A program made the translations under genes and the position numbers. Shown one piece after another: positions 44,451 through 56,402 of a stretch of 64,000 bases of DNA. How positions within the stretch are numbered: position 1 is the stretch's first letter; the number at the start of each line of letters is the position of its first letter. The DNA is from Ursus arctos (taxonomy: Eukaryota; Chordata; Mammalia; Carnivora; Ursidae), in contig NW_026622985.1 of the NCBI RefSeq assembly GCF_023065955.2, positions 73,893,931 to 73,957,930 of the forward strand, read 5' to 3'. A model generated the notes under the pieces. It was not told the origin of the DNA. It saw nothing but the letters and a program-made list of their open reading frames with translations, and did no database searches.

Positions 44451-44936
44451 ATACACTTCCCTCTCACCTCAGCAGCTCACTGCCATACTCTAATAGAAGC
44501 CACTTGCTGACAAAATTCCATGCCAATCAACGTGGCTTTTGCAAATTGCTCTGGGAATTGCTAACCTCTGCTTCCAACTGGCCACTCCAGAGATTTGACA
44601 GTTTGTCAAAATGATTGAGCACAGGTATGAGAACACCCCTCCAAGACAGAAAGGATAGAAGAAAACGAAGCATACAAAAACAGCTACTGATGGATTCAGT
44701 ATTAACAAACGACAATCAACTAAACCACAACAAAGCACTATAGTCATTCTCCTCAAATATAAGGGAACCATCACTTAATTCAATCCAACGTTAACTTGGC
44801 ACTGGTCAAATGGCAATGTCACATGCATCACGTGAGCGAAGTTCAGATGACTGCAATACTCACGAGAACTAGGGCTTTTCACAAGGACGGAGAAAAACAA
44901 AGTGCAAGCAGATAGATTTAAGTACATTTAGGCCCT

Positions 44937-45377
44937 GTGATGGCTAATTTTATGTGTTGCCTGGGCCATGGAACACCCAGATATCTGTTTAAACGTTATT
45001 ATGGGATTGTCTGTGAGGGTGTTTCTAGATGAGCTTAACACCTGAGTGAAGCAGTTGGCTCTCCCCAAAATGAATGGACCTCATCCGATCAGAGGCCTGA
45101 ACAGAACCAAAAAAATCTGAGTACGGGAAAATGTGCTCTCTCTACCCACAGTCTTCCACCTGGAACAGCATCTTCAGCGCCCTTTGAATCGGGACTGAAA
45201 CTTACACACTGGCTCTGACGGTTCTCTGGTTGGAGGAACGATGTCACTGGCTCCCCTACCTGCCTGGGACTTCTCAGCCTCCACAACCACAAGAGCCAAT
45301 TCCTTATGATTATCCATCAATCTTAGATATCTTATCTCCTGTCAGTTCAGTATCTCTAGAGAACCCAGACTAATAAC
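44937..45377 (+). repeat. Solo LTR of an ERVL-type endogenous retrovirus (LTR33-like)
   Basis: Starts TGTGATGGCTAATTTTATGT and ends AACCCAGACTAATAACA (TG...CA). Internal CAGATATCTG, GTCTGTGAGGGTGTTTCTAG, GGGACTTCTCAGCCTCCACA and GAGCCAATTCCTTA are typical of this LTR class. There are no internal retroviral genes. An old, noncoding relic. Confidence 0.65.
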
Positions 45378-45576
45378 AGGCTTCCTTGAAATCGGAAGGT
45401 AAGAGATGACATTTTCAGTCGTACAGCAGTTAGGGGGCAATGAGTGAACACTGAGAACAAAAGGACTGTACACCTAAGGGTCCTGAGGGTGAGTTATCCT
45501 CATGTAGTTTACAAACAGAAGCCTGGTGTTAAAAACAAGTTGCAAAAAATACCTACAGTTATGTGAACAAAACGGA

Positions 45577-45897
45577 GCAAATGTTGGCAAACTTTTTCTG
45601 TGAAAGGACCAGATGGTAAATATTTTAGGTTTTGGGGCCCATACATACGGTCCCCATAGCAACCACTCTGCTCTGCAGTTGTACCTGGAAAGCAGCCATA
45701 GACAATATGGAAACGAATGGGCCCAGCTGTGTTATAATAAAACTTTATTTATGAACACTGAAATTTGAATTTCGTAGTTTTCATGTTACCAAATATTACC
45801 TTTCTTTTGATTTTTTCCCCCAATCACTTAAAAACATAAAAACCTATCTTGGCTCATGAGCTACAGAGACCCATGGGTCGTAATTTGACAACCCGAG
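45577..45897 (-). repeat. Old nonautonomous DNA transposon (hAT-like), near complete
   Basis: TTGGCAAACTTTTTCTGTGA, GATGGTAAATATTTTAGGTT, TGTTATAATAAAACTTTATT, and the far end CATGGGTCGTAATTTGACAA. Same family as 26028-26222. Confidence 0.65.
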
Positions 45898-46487
45898 ACA
45901 GAGAAATCAAAAATAAAATTTAAACTAAAAAAAACTTCTAAAATAGACCATCCTCTAATATTCCAACATTTCTTGCAGGGTTATTTGCAGGACACAAGTT
46001 CCACAAAGCTTCCACTGGTCCTCTTGTAAGTCCTACTACAGATGTAGGACAGAGCGAACCACCCTAAATCCTGGGTTCTGTATGCGTTCATCATACATTT
46101 TCATACTCAGCTGCTCTCCATGGGAAGCAGCAGATACTCCTCGAGGAACAACATAATGGATCCTCTTCAAAAGGAAGGGAAAAAGTCCTGTCCTTCACAT
46201 AAATGAAGCAATCCGTCCACAGCAGACAGGTATAATCTAGACTTTGGCATGTTTTCCAAAGCAATCCCAGCAGGTATAAAGAAATAGATAAAAATTAATG
46301 TTATTACACCCATTTCATTAACTGTAAAATTATGCTGGTGAGGAGAAACTGACACCACTGTTTTCTTTACATAGATATTTAAAAGTGATTATTTTTGTGA
46401 TAGGTTTAAAGGGGGGATTACGTGTATCCAATGTTTGATCAACTTTGGAAACTGCAAATTTTAAACTTTCAAAAATCTGTACTTAAA

Positions 46488-46517
46488 AACAACAACAACA
46501 ACAACAACAACAACAAA
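46488..46517. repeat. (CAA)n microsatellite
   Basis: About ten AAC/CAA units. Confidence 0.95.
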
Positions 46518-46625
46518 CTATCACTATAGTAACACTGCAGACCTCTATCAAGTACCCTGTCTCACTGCAGACTCACCCTCGCCAGGCTGGATACTTTTTT
46601 GAAATAACAAAATGAAGAGAGGTGA

Positions 46626-46824
46626 GGGGCGCCTGGGTGGCTCAGTCGTTAAGCGTCTGCCTTGGGCTCAGGGCGTGATCCCAGCGTTCTGAGATCAAGC
46701 CCCACATCAGGCTCCTCCGCTGGAAGCCTGCTTCTTCTTCTCCCGCTCTCCCTGCCTGTGTTCCCTCCCTTGCTGGCTGTCTCTCTCTCTCTGTTAAATA
46801 AATAAAATCTTAAAAAAAAAAAAA
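46626..46824 (+). repeat. Can-SINE, arctoid subfamily
   Basis: GGGGCGCCTGGGTGGCTCAG head, GGGCTCAGGGCGTGATCCCA, and AAATAAATAAAATCTT plus A13. Confidence 0.96.
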
Positions 46825-47100
46825 TTATCCCAAGTTTTTAAAGGACCAACTAACCTTTTGACTAGAAGAAAAAGGGAACAAAAAATCAACATACTTTTTC
46901 TCTGGGAATGGAGAGAGGAGTCTGCATGGATTCCATAACGTCAAGAATAACCACTTTTTTCAAATCATCACTGAGGAAAAACATGGCTGTAACTACTCCT
47001 TCTGCAAAGTGGCTTTCAAAGAGGTGAGACTGTAAAGCAACAGACCAAAAACTTAATGGCTCAATAGAACCAATGAATAAGTCTTTTAGAATAGAATTTT

Positions 47101-47290
47101 ATTTTTTTTTAATTTTTAAAAAAGATTTTATTTATTTATTTGAGAGAGAGAGCAAGCACGAGAGGGGGGAGGGTCAGAGGGAGAAGCAGACTCCCCACTG
47201 AGCAGGGAGCGGGATGGGGGACTTGATCCTGGGACTGCAGGATCTGAGCCAAAGGCAGACGCTTAACCAACTGAGCCACCCAGGCGCCCC
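47101..47290 (-). repeat. Can-SINE
   Basis: AAGATTTTATTTATTTATTT tail complement, CTGAGCAGGGAGCGGGATGG and CTGAGCCACCCAGGCGCCCC. Perfect duplication TAGAATAGAATTTT (47087-47100 and 47291-47304). Inverted relative to 46626-46824. Confidence 0.97.
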
Positions 47291-49082
47291 TAGAATAGAA
47301 TTTTCATTTCCTATTGAAAACTTTGGGAAGAGAGAGATATAGATAATCTATGCCTAGATTTCTTACGTTATTTGAACTATAAATGGCTTTTCTTATTTTG
47401 TCATGTTTAAATTATCTTAAAAAGAGGATAAGTATCTAATTATGGCTGAGAAACAAACAGAATTAAAAGGATACTATGAAAAAGCACAACTGAGACAGAA
47501 AGTGTTTCTAACTCCCCTCTAGAATGCTAATCAAAGCCTAGTATGAAGCATACTGGGATTGTTCTGGGTGAATTCTGCTTTCCTCCACAGTCTGCCATAA
47601 ATACCTGTACCTTGTTTTTATTTGGCTCTCCTGGCAGGGAATGGAGAGAGCAACGAACTCCTACCTGATCTACAGCAGCTAGATAAAACGCCTCTCTTCT
47701 AAGAATGAAATATGACGAAGTCTAACTGTACCATCAGCCTGTCTCTCCGCTTAAAAAAGCGAAGGTCCCCAGCCCAGTGAAATCATGCCCGTGCCTCTCC
47801 TAGACGACCTCACCCCGAGGACTCAACGGCGGGAGAAGCGAGCACACTCGGCAGACCACCACACTACGTCCTAAGAGCAAACGTGTTTCAACACGATTCA
47901 TCTCAACGTTCAGAATTCCACAGTACAACTCCTGCAACCAGTGTGAATCAGCTAGAGAGCTCAAGTTCAAACCGCTTCACAACTTTGAGGTATCAGATTT
48001 CGGAAATAGTTCAGCTGATCGACGAGCTTTTTAGCCACGTTTTCTGTAACTACTTCAGGTGATTAAAAACTAAATGGATACGTGTTCTGCTTCCCCTCTC
48101 AAATCTAACAGGGCTAACCAACCTTCTCCTGACAAAAATATTTCATTTTCTAAGATGAGACCGCTGAAGGAAGCACCACAAGCAGGTGGGGCTGCTCTTC
48201 GCGGAGTTCTCATTAGTGGAGAGAGATCTGTTCGAAGCCACAGGCACTCTGTCACTCAGTACCTGATGTGCCACTAAGGCACTTCTGGAGTTGGCAGCCA
48301 GAGTTCAGGTTTACTCAGACACAAATTGCTGTTTACCGTGATTATTACCACTATATCCTGTAACCACTCAAGATAGGACAGTGGGTGGCTGGTATGCATG
48401 TGTATTATCAGCTCCGGGCATTAATGAGGGGTAGGGACTCTCTAGCAGAAAAAGGGTGATAAGAAAGATAGAAACCAAATGATCGAGCCACACATGATGT
48501 CAGTGTGACATTATGGGAACTGTAATTTCAAAATGGAAATCGCTGAAGTACAAAGAAAGTAGAAAAAAGACTTCTGAACTGAACTATCAACACAGAAATG
48601 ACTGGAAATGGATAGGATGAAAATGATAGGGGGCCAAATTGGAGTGCATTACACCCTTCCATCCAGCTACCTTGCATTTTAAAACAAGTCATCAGTATAA
48701 TCTTCATTACAAATAAATGTCAGGTAAGGACACCTTACATTAAATTGTATTGTAAACAAATACTTTACATGGTAAAAGATCTGAAGAAATGCTACACTGT
48801 AATTCTTGTATCTCATAGCTTCTATGACTCATAATAATCATTTACCTTAAGAGAGGCCTGTGGTTCCTGGGTCATCTGAGATGATTTTATTGATTCTAAG
48901 GCACATACTACTTCCCTCATTATAACATGTCTTAAACTGGGATGAGGCTTACAACCACGTTTTTTCCCCATAGTAGTATATAAAATAACGGTGCACCTTA
49001 TAAATAGCTTAGATTCAGTGAAACAGCACATCTGAGTCTTTGAAGCCCTAACTACAATGTAACCCACAGCACTGACACCACG

Positions 49083-49206
49083 ATTATTGGTGGGCTTTTT
49101 AAAATGCAAATTCCTGAGCCCAGAATCCCTAGGAGGATTAAAACTCCTGAATGTTTCATAAGCCCCCCAGGTGGTTCTCACTCTCACTCAGATCTGAGAA
49201 CCCCAG
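49083..49206 (+). repeat. MER5-like DNA transposon fragment
   Basis: TTTTTAAAATGCAAATTCCT, GAGCCCAGAATCCCTAGGAG, ATAAGCCCCCCAGGTGGTTC and GATCTGAGAACCCC follow MER5 order. Confidence 0.7.
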
Positions 49207-50424
49207 ATCTACAGTACAGCAATCCACACACCCAGAGAAGTTTGAAGATGGGAGGGGGGTGAGGCAGATCTAGGCCAAAAAAGCCCAAAGGTAAAACTCA
49301 AAAACAAGAATTTCATTCTTTCCTTAACAATGAATGGAAATCAGCCTGACTCTGGGCCAGGTCTCCTGCTGGGGTGAGGAGGCAAAGGCGGGCAGTGAAT
49401 ACATCTGGAGACAATGTACTGAGGACCAGAGCAAAGAGAACTCTTGCTTGCGATGGTTACAACAGTATTAGATTCAAAATTACCCAAGTGTTTTCTTGCA
49501 GTTTTTCCTCACCTACCAAAGCAGAATTATGCTTAAAAAGCTATAATTCAGTGGAAGAAACTAAATGGTGATCAGAGTTCTGTAACGGAGAGCACCAACA
49601 TGTCGAAAACAGAAAACAAAATGACATTTAGTTGTGCCAGCTCCTTCAGAGTTCTACAACTGTGGATTAAACAGCCGTAATATAAACCCCTTAATCCTAC
49701 ACTGTACCATCCAGGAAAAGAAAGACGGACAGACAGAAATAGATATCATTGAGAACAATGGCAAAAATAAGACTAAATACATTTTAACTGTAGGAAGTTC
49801 CACCTATGTAGGGTAAAGAAGTGTCCAGTTCACAAACTGCAACAGCAAAAAAGATTAGAGAAAGGCACAAATTTCCGTACAGAATAACTACCTTCATCTC
49901 CCAGAAGTATTTTACATTGTACCAGATGAGAAGTTACAAGTTCCTATTCTGAACGAATGTTCAAGAATTCCCCTACTGAGCTACTCCACTAAGACTGTCT
50001 TCAAATAGTCTGCGGAATTTAACTGAACCAGAGCAGACATGATGCTGTCAGTCAAACCCTCCCCGTGAAGAAACGAAGGAGCAGAGCTGTTCCGTCTGCC
50101 CTGGATGGCACACCATTTCTATCACAGAGGCTGAAAGAGGGTTAGCAGCCATTTGCAAAGAACAGGTAGTAAGAAGCTTCTAGTGTAAGATTTTCTGAAC
50201 CAAGGAAGAAATTCGTCGTTGTTAATCACAGGTCCTTCAAAACACATTTAATCATCACTTAGCTGCAGATACTGAATGGTATCGATAGTACACCTGATAC
50301 CATACTGTGCCTTAAGTTGTGCAGAACTGATGATGAGATCAATTCAGGAGCTGACTCACTGCTGTAGATGTCCCCCCCCCCATACCTTTTTCGCCCTAGT
50401 GCACGAAAACTCACCAGGTGCCAT

Positions 50425-50830
50425 CGTGGATGAATGCCTGAACAAAATGTGGAATGCATCCGTATGGGGACTATCATTCAGCCACGAGGTGAATGAAGTA
50501 CTCTTACACGCTGTCCTACGGATGAACCTCTAAACATCATGCTAAGCCAAAGCACCTAGACATAACAGATCACATCTTGTAGAACTCCATTTATATGAAA
50601 TATCCAGAACAGGTAAATCCACAGGGAAAGAAGCAAGCAGACCAGTGGTTGCCAGGGGCTCAAGGGAAGGGGGAGTAATTGTTTAATGGATAGGAGGTTT
50701 CCTTCTGGAAAGATGAAAGTGTTTTAGAATGAAACAGAGGTAATGCCTGCGCACCGTGAATGTACTAATGCCACTGAGTTGTACACTTGAACATGGTAAA
50801 TTTCATGTTAAATGAATTTAATTTCCTAAA
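50425..50830 (+). repeat. Old L1 3' end fragment
   Basis: AACTCCATTTATATGAAATA, AGACCAGTGGTTGCCAGGGG, ATGCCACTGAGTTGTACACT, and GAACATGGTAAATTTCATGT match L1M 3' UTR order. Confidence 0.8.
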
Positions 50831-53128
50831 GAAGGAAATCGAAAAAAAACTCACCAGAGTAAAAGTGGAAAAATCATTAAGAGTAGATGAAAAAATTAAT
50901 TGGATTAGAAATAAGGGAAATGTAAGTCATCTTAGAATAGCTTCAATCAAGTGGAAGAGGCCAATGAAAAAGAGAATGAAAGAATACCAGTGGGGTAAGC
51001 AGTGGAAACTTAGAAGAACTGGAACACTCAATTTCCTACTCTGAGAGAAACTCAACTGCTTGTTTTCAGGAGCTGAATAAAAGTCACAAAACCTCTTAAA
51101 GTTTAAATATCTTAGGAATCTTGCTCAATCTCCCCAAATTAAGAAAATGAGGCACTGCATGGAATTAAATAATTTGGTCCATGCACTCATAAAACAACTA
51201 AATGCAGAACGATGGCTTAAAATCCAGATATGTGATCTTAAGGACAGGAATCCTTCTGGACTAAGTACAAAACAAATGTTTGCTTCTGTACTAAGCTCTG
51301 AGCTAGCTGGATTTTTGTGAGACCTAGGGCCAAAATTTGTTGGTTCTTGGGTCTTGCACCTTTCAGCTTTAAGAAATGGGTATAAAAATGAAAGACAAAG
51401 ATGCACTGCCTCAAAGAAAATAGGTTTGTGAAGGTCCAGGCTATCTTATTCATAGTATCCGTGATACCTAGAATAACTGGCACATACGAGGCACTTCAAT
51501 ATTCCCAAATGAATATAAAAATCTTTGAACACTGACATTCACCATTTAAGATCTAAAATATGTGGTTTAAAAAAAAAAAAAAAGACTCTGATGATCCAAA
51601 ACCGAGACTACCACTTTTTGCCATTCAACAATCTCTTAGTCCTTTGCCCCCTCTCCAATTACCTTTCCTTGTTAATGTATCTTCATTAATTATGAAAGAT
51701 TAGTTAGTTACCAACACTTAAGGTAGCAATCCAAATTTAGTAACTGTAATAAAATATCTATTAAGTTTATTTTGAAAGCTACTTTAACCCAGTCGTGCTC
51801 AGTGTTACTTTGACTCTCTTTTGTAATACAAGTCCTCTACAATGGGGATTTTGGAGGATGGCGGCCTGTATCCTTTTTAAAAAGCCTCATTTGTGTTTGA
51901 TTCTACGAGATTCCAGGTTGAGAATCACTGCATCGGACTCTTTTTGTTTCTCACTATCAAGAAATGCTAGTCTTCAGAGAGCTGAGGAAACATTACATGG
52001 AATTTGTGAAACAAAGCTTCTAACACCTGTATAAAAGGGGAGGGGGTGGTAACTTCAGGAAACAGCTAGAAACCTCAAGAAACTGGCAGCCTTTATTTAG
52101 AAAGGTATAATTAATGATATGACCCAAACTGACCCCTACTCTGCCAATTTCTTGTAGAAGAGCATAAGCTCTTAACTTTATTTTCTAAGTTAAATGGAGA
52201 TCTCCTTGTACTCCATAATGCACTGTATGAATATTAGCAATGTTTCCAAAAACTTGGTAAATCTGACAGTATACCAGTAACCCCACAAGGTAGTCAAGGG
52301 TCCAAGGAGTCTGGCCTCTACGGTCACCATCAACCTTTACTTAACCTCTAGAGGAGTTCCCATTTCCATCTGTAAAAATAAGAAAGAGATGAAAGGACTT
52401 ACTCTTTGACTTGTGAGAAATAAATGTGCAATGAAAGCATATAGCACAGTGCCCAGTAAGCAATCTAATATTACCTAGTATATCTCGTATCCATATATTT
52501 CTGACTAAAGAAAACAAAAACAAAAGGTTCTGTCGATTAGACAGCAGCTCTGTATTACAGGAAACTTAAAAAAAGTGGGGGTGGGGGGAAAAGATGACGA
52601 AATACAGCTGGTAGATCTCAACCTCAAATCATCAATTTGTCATTTATATTGTTTAGTGCTAGGGTCACTAACCGTGGTACACAGCAGAGAATTCTGAAGA
52701 CAGGAGCAAAAAAAAAAAAAAGGTAAGAAAAAGAAAGAAGGAACAGCACATTCGTCAACGACACCGAGCATCAATGAGCTAGATAAATTTTAAAAATGAG
52801 AAGTACCTCCAGTTTAGGAGACGCTAAAACTTTACAAGTGAGCCAAGACGGCCCTCCGCAGAGTACAAATGTAACATTCAGTTCCACTGTCGCCTCTTTA
52901 GAGCACTGGGCCCGGGTTTCCGACGGCGAGCCGGCCCCGGCTAAGCACGCACCCAGGTGCAGCCCCGGGCTGGGGCGCCGAGCCGAGCCGAGCGCCAGGT
53001 GCAGGCGCTGCCCCGCCCTCCGCGGACCCGGGCCGGGAGTCGCGGAGCTGGGGATGCACCGCCGGGGCGTCGGCCCGAACCCCCGCCAACCGCGCTCCGG
53101 GGGCCCCGGTCCTGCCCGCGCCCTCCCA

Positions 53129-53140
53129 CCCCCCCCCCCC
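53129..53140 (+). repeat. Poly-C run in the CpG island
   Basis: Run of about 12 C, G-run on the transcript strand, immediately downstream of the presumed exon 1 donor. Confidence 0.85.
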
Positions 53141-53309
53141 AGGCGAGAGGCGCCACGACGACCCGGGCGCGCCCCGGGGCCCGCCCCCAGCCAGCGGTGG
53201 CCGCATGAGCGAAGGATGAAGGTGAACGTGGGCACCCGACTCCCCCCAGACACCCACCATCCGTCCCCGCCCTCGGCCGCGGCTCCCTCCGCCTCCCCGC
53301 CCGTCTCAC

Positions 53310-53600
53310 CGGCCTCGCGCCTGCCTTCCGGACTCTCAGCGGTCAGTCCTGCCGGAGGCCGACGGGACCCGCCGCCGCCGCCTCCCGCTCCCTCCTCCGC
53401 TTCCTCCCGGGTTCCTCCGGCTTCCCCTCACCCCCGCGAGTGGCCAGGAGGAAGCCAGCTCGCCGCTGGGCCTCCTCCCCGCTTCCCCGCCGCGACCAAT
53501 GGGTCCCCGCCGCCGGGAAGCCGCGCCCGCCCCCTGGCGGTGGAGGACCGAGCGGGCGCCCGGCCGGCCGGCGGGAAGGGCCGGAGAGCGGAGGGAGGGG
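53310..53600 (-). other. FAM3C: Probable noncoding exon 1 of FAM3C (5' end uncertain)
   Basis: A clean donor CG|GTGAGACGG follows 53310 inside the CpG island and is the best candidate to splice to the acceptor at 41487. The transcription start cannot be read from sequence; 53600 is only an estimate bounded by the CCAAT box and E-box. Confidence 0.5.
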
Positions 53601-54339
53601 TCGGGCCGCCGGCCCCCGCCCCGCGCAGCGCTCTCTGGACTTGCCACGTGGGTGCAGCAGCCGCGGCGGTTGGCGGCGGCTAGCTTTCCAGAGTGGGGGA
53701 AAAGGCGTCACGCCCCCCTTCCCCTCATTCACACACTCATAATACTGACCTTAAAGCCAGAAATTTAAGATAACCAGTCCATTCTAGAGATTCAATGATT
53801 CTATGAGATGGTCTTAATCAATCAAGGATTTTAGGCAATTACCTTTTGACTCCTTAAAAGCTAACTAACCTATTGTGAAAATGCTACCCGCCTCAAGCGC
53901 TAGATCTGATAACCTTAAACGTTTGGCCTAAAGAAAAAAAGTAGTGCCCGTATTTGCACGTCATTTTTGTATAAATTACTTAGCAACAAAGCAGTTAGAA
54001 ATGTTCTTCTCCTCTACACACATTTTTTTTTCCCTACAATTGGGTTGATAACTGGGAAGTCAATCCAAATCCCATTATATGAAAGCTGACCCGACAACAC
54101 AGTTTCATGGTTCATATCCACATCTCAGAACAATTAATAACTATTAAATATTATTAAGTAGAATGTCGGGACAATACATGGTTGTAAAATTAAATTGCAT
54201 TAAAGAAATAATAGGGTTTCACCATAGTTAAGTATTCTACTAAGCCTTAGCTTTACTCCAAAAATATAAAACACAGAACCTAAATAATAGCTGTGAGTTC
54301 TGCAGTTTGTATTCCATCGTACAGGGAGGAAGCAAGAAA

Positions 54340-54560
54340 TGCATTCTGAGAGCTTTCTGCCAAGTACTTTGCTGGACCTTTGCTGGCCTTTGGGTATGTG
54401 TTCTATTTAATGCTCACAACTCAGTCAAAATAGATATTTGCCCAGTACTTTTAACAGATGAAAAATCAAGACTCCAAAACTGAGTTTAAATAACTTGCTC
54501 AGAAATACAACGTAGTGAACTGTGAAGTTGGAATTCCAGCCTAGGCCCATCTAGCTCCAG
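54340..54560 (-). repeat. MIR-like SINE
   Basis: TTCTATTTAATGCTCACAAC, TTTTAACAGATGAAAAATCA and AGACTCCAAAACTGAGTTTA, then AACTTGCTCAGAAATACAAC: reversed MIR order. Confidence 0.65.
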
Positions 54561-54600
54561 ACAAATGAGCCTTTCTTTCTCTTTCTTTCTTTCCTTTTTT

Positions 54601-54781
54601 TCTTTTTTAAAGATTTATTTATTTGAGAGAGAGAGAGTAGGCGGAAGGGCAGAGGAAGAGGGAAAGAGAATCCTCAAGCCAACTCCCAGCTGAGTGCAGC
54701 TCAATCCCAGGACCCTGCAATCACGATCTGAGCCAACATAAAGAGTTGGATGCTTAACCAACTGAGCCACCCAGGCACCCC
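54601..54781 (-). repeat. Can-SINE with upstream (TTTC)n
   Basis: AAAGATTTATTTATTTGAGA tail complement, CAATCCCAGGACCCTGCAAT, and ACTGAGCCACCCAGGCACCC. A TTTC-rich tract (about 54571-54600) borders the tail. Confidence 0.94.
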
Positions 54782-55479
54782 ACGGCACTTTGTTTCTTAG
54801 GGTACTTAAAACCACAACATTTGCTGTACATGTGTTTCCCCTGGTTCCCCCTATCCCACTGAAAGAATTTATGAAGCCTCTCAAAAAGGGTGGTCTGGCC
54901 ATATTTATGAAACGGTTTTCTGATCCGTAGCGGAATTGGCCTGTATAGAAACGACATGGGCCATATTCTTATAGCACTTGAAACAATTTGTGGTCTGAAG
55001 CTGTGTTTAATATGCTATGTGCCAATGGCCATAATATACAGGTTAGAACCCATCAGTAGGTAATGAAATTAGTAATGGGGCACAACCAACATTTTGTTGT
55101 TTTCAAATCATTAAATAGAACAGGGCGAAAGTTTCAGAGTACATAGCACAAGGTGAGGATAAGCATTGTTTCGTGAAATATTTGTACAGTATTAAGTGTG
55201 GGTGAGTGGGTTACAGCGTCCTGCATTACAATGTAAATTATATTTTTTCATAGGACGGCAATGTTTGAAAGTTAGTTTCCTTAGAACACCTGTTAAGTAA
55301 CCAGTTGTTTCACCTACCTTTTTACTTGGTAAGAGGTGGGGGAGGCAGAGAAATTCATCAAGATTAATGATTAAGTTTAATGAGACTATAGAGAACAGAG
55401 AACTTTGCAGCTCCAGGAGGTTTAATTCAAACAGGTGTTGCTATGTTACATGATAATAAGTATCAATAATTCATATTTT

Positions 55480-55670
55480 TACAGCAAATATTTATTACAT
55501 ATTTACTGTGTGAAGTAATTTAGCTATATTAACGCATTTAATCCTCACAATCTATAAATACAGAGGAGAAAATGTGAGAGGGAAAGGGGAAAGTTGCCTG
55601 AGATCCTATTGTTAATACCTGAAAGAGCCAAGATTCAAACCCACAAGCTCAACCTCAAAGCCCACCCCAC
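55480..55670 (-). repeat. MIR SINE
   Basis: ATTTACTGTGTGAAGTAATT, GCATTTAATCCTCACAATCT, AGTTGCCTGAGATCCTATTG and GATTCAAACCCACAAGCTC. Confidence 0.65.
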
Positions 55671-55954
55671 CTTGTGTATACTTGAAAAGAAAAGTTCATT
55701 TTCTCTTCAATGGTTGCAGAGATTAATATACTTCTCTAACATACTACACTATCTCCCATATAAGGATTACATAATATTGTTAAATATAAAACTTGATGAG
55801 AAGCCTCAGAATTTTAATTGGACCCATTCTCAAGCAGAATACGCCATTTGGCATCAGTTTCCTGTATCTGCACTAATAGATTGCCTGCAAGTATGTTTAC
55901 CAACAATTCTTCCAATTTCTGCAAATTCATTCCACTTTTACCATCCAGGGGTAG

Positions 55955-56402
55955 GGTCTATATTCCCTGCTCTTGAACCTAGGCTGGCCCTTGGATTTTT
56001 TTTTTGATCTACAGAATGCCGTGCAAGTGATGCTGTGTGACTTCTGAGCCTTGAAGCTTCCATTTCCACTGCCTTGGGATCCAATGAACATGTAAAGAAA
56101 CGCAGACAAGACTGCTGGATGAGGAGAAAATACACAGAGAGGGACCAAGACCTAGTTAGGCTCAAACCATCCCAGACACCCTACCTGAGGTCCCAGGTGT
56201 GTGAGTGAAGTCCCTTTACACGTCCTGGCCCCAGCTAAGCTCCTAGCCGAATGTACCACATGAGTGACCCGACAGTACCACCTGGGAACCTCCTAGCTAA
56301 GACCAGCCAGCCCCACAGAATCCTGAGAAATAACTGTTTGTTGTTGTTTTAAGTCGTTAAATTTTGTGGTAGTTTTTTACATAGCAATAGATATCTAAAA
56401 CA
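55955..56402 (+). repeat. MaLR/MLT1-like LTR or related repeat
   Basis: TCTACAGAATGCCGTGCAAG, AGAATCCTGAGAAATAACTG, TTGTTGTTTTAAGTCGTTAA and TTACATAGCAATAGATATCT resemble the 3' half of old MaLR-class LTRs. Noncoding. Confidence 0.5.

Larger units (their letters stand above)
41487..53309 (-). other. FAM3C intron 1
   Basis: 11.8-kb intron from the presumed exon 1 donor to exon 2. Carries an ERVL-type LTR, a hAT-like element, two inverted Can-SINEs, an MER5-like element and an L1 3' end. 41800-44270, 47310-49080, 49210-50420 and 50830-52900 show no feature I can support. Confidence 0.75.
52905..53715 (-). promoter_or_regulatory. FAM3C: CpG island, FAM3C promoter
   Basis: About 0.8 kb of very high G+C with dense CpG, in sharp contrast to the A/T-rich surroundings and free of recognisable repeats. 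Visible sites: CCAAT box (53496-53500, ATTGG on the gene strand), several GC boxes, E-box CACGTG (53645-53650), CRE-like GGCGTCACGCC (53704-53714) and ETS-like CCGGAAG near 53325-53331. It lies about 12 kb upstream of the exon containing the start codon, as expected for FAM3C. A housekeeping-type, possibly dispersed, start is inferred. Confidence 0.85.

Noticed and set aside
52796..53683. 295-codon plus-strand open frame
   Set aside because: It lies in the CpG island, where stop codons are rare on both strands. Pro/Arg/Ala/Ser-rich composition, no domain, and overlapping long frames on the other strand indicate a composition artefact.
52771..53732. Several 100-160-codon minus-strand open frames
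   Set aside because: Same CpG-island effect. They overlap the probable promoter and noncoding exon 1 and look like no known protein.
55594..56007. 137-codon plus-strand open frame
   Set aside because: Spans MIR-like sequence and the start of an LTR-like repeat; no recognisable protein.
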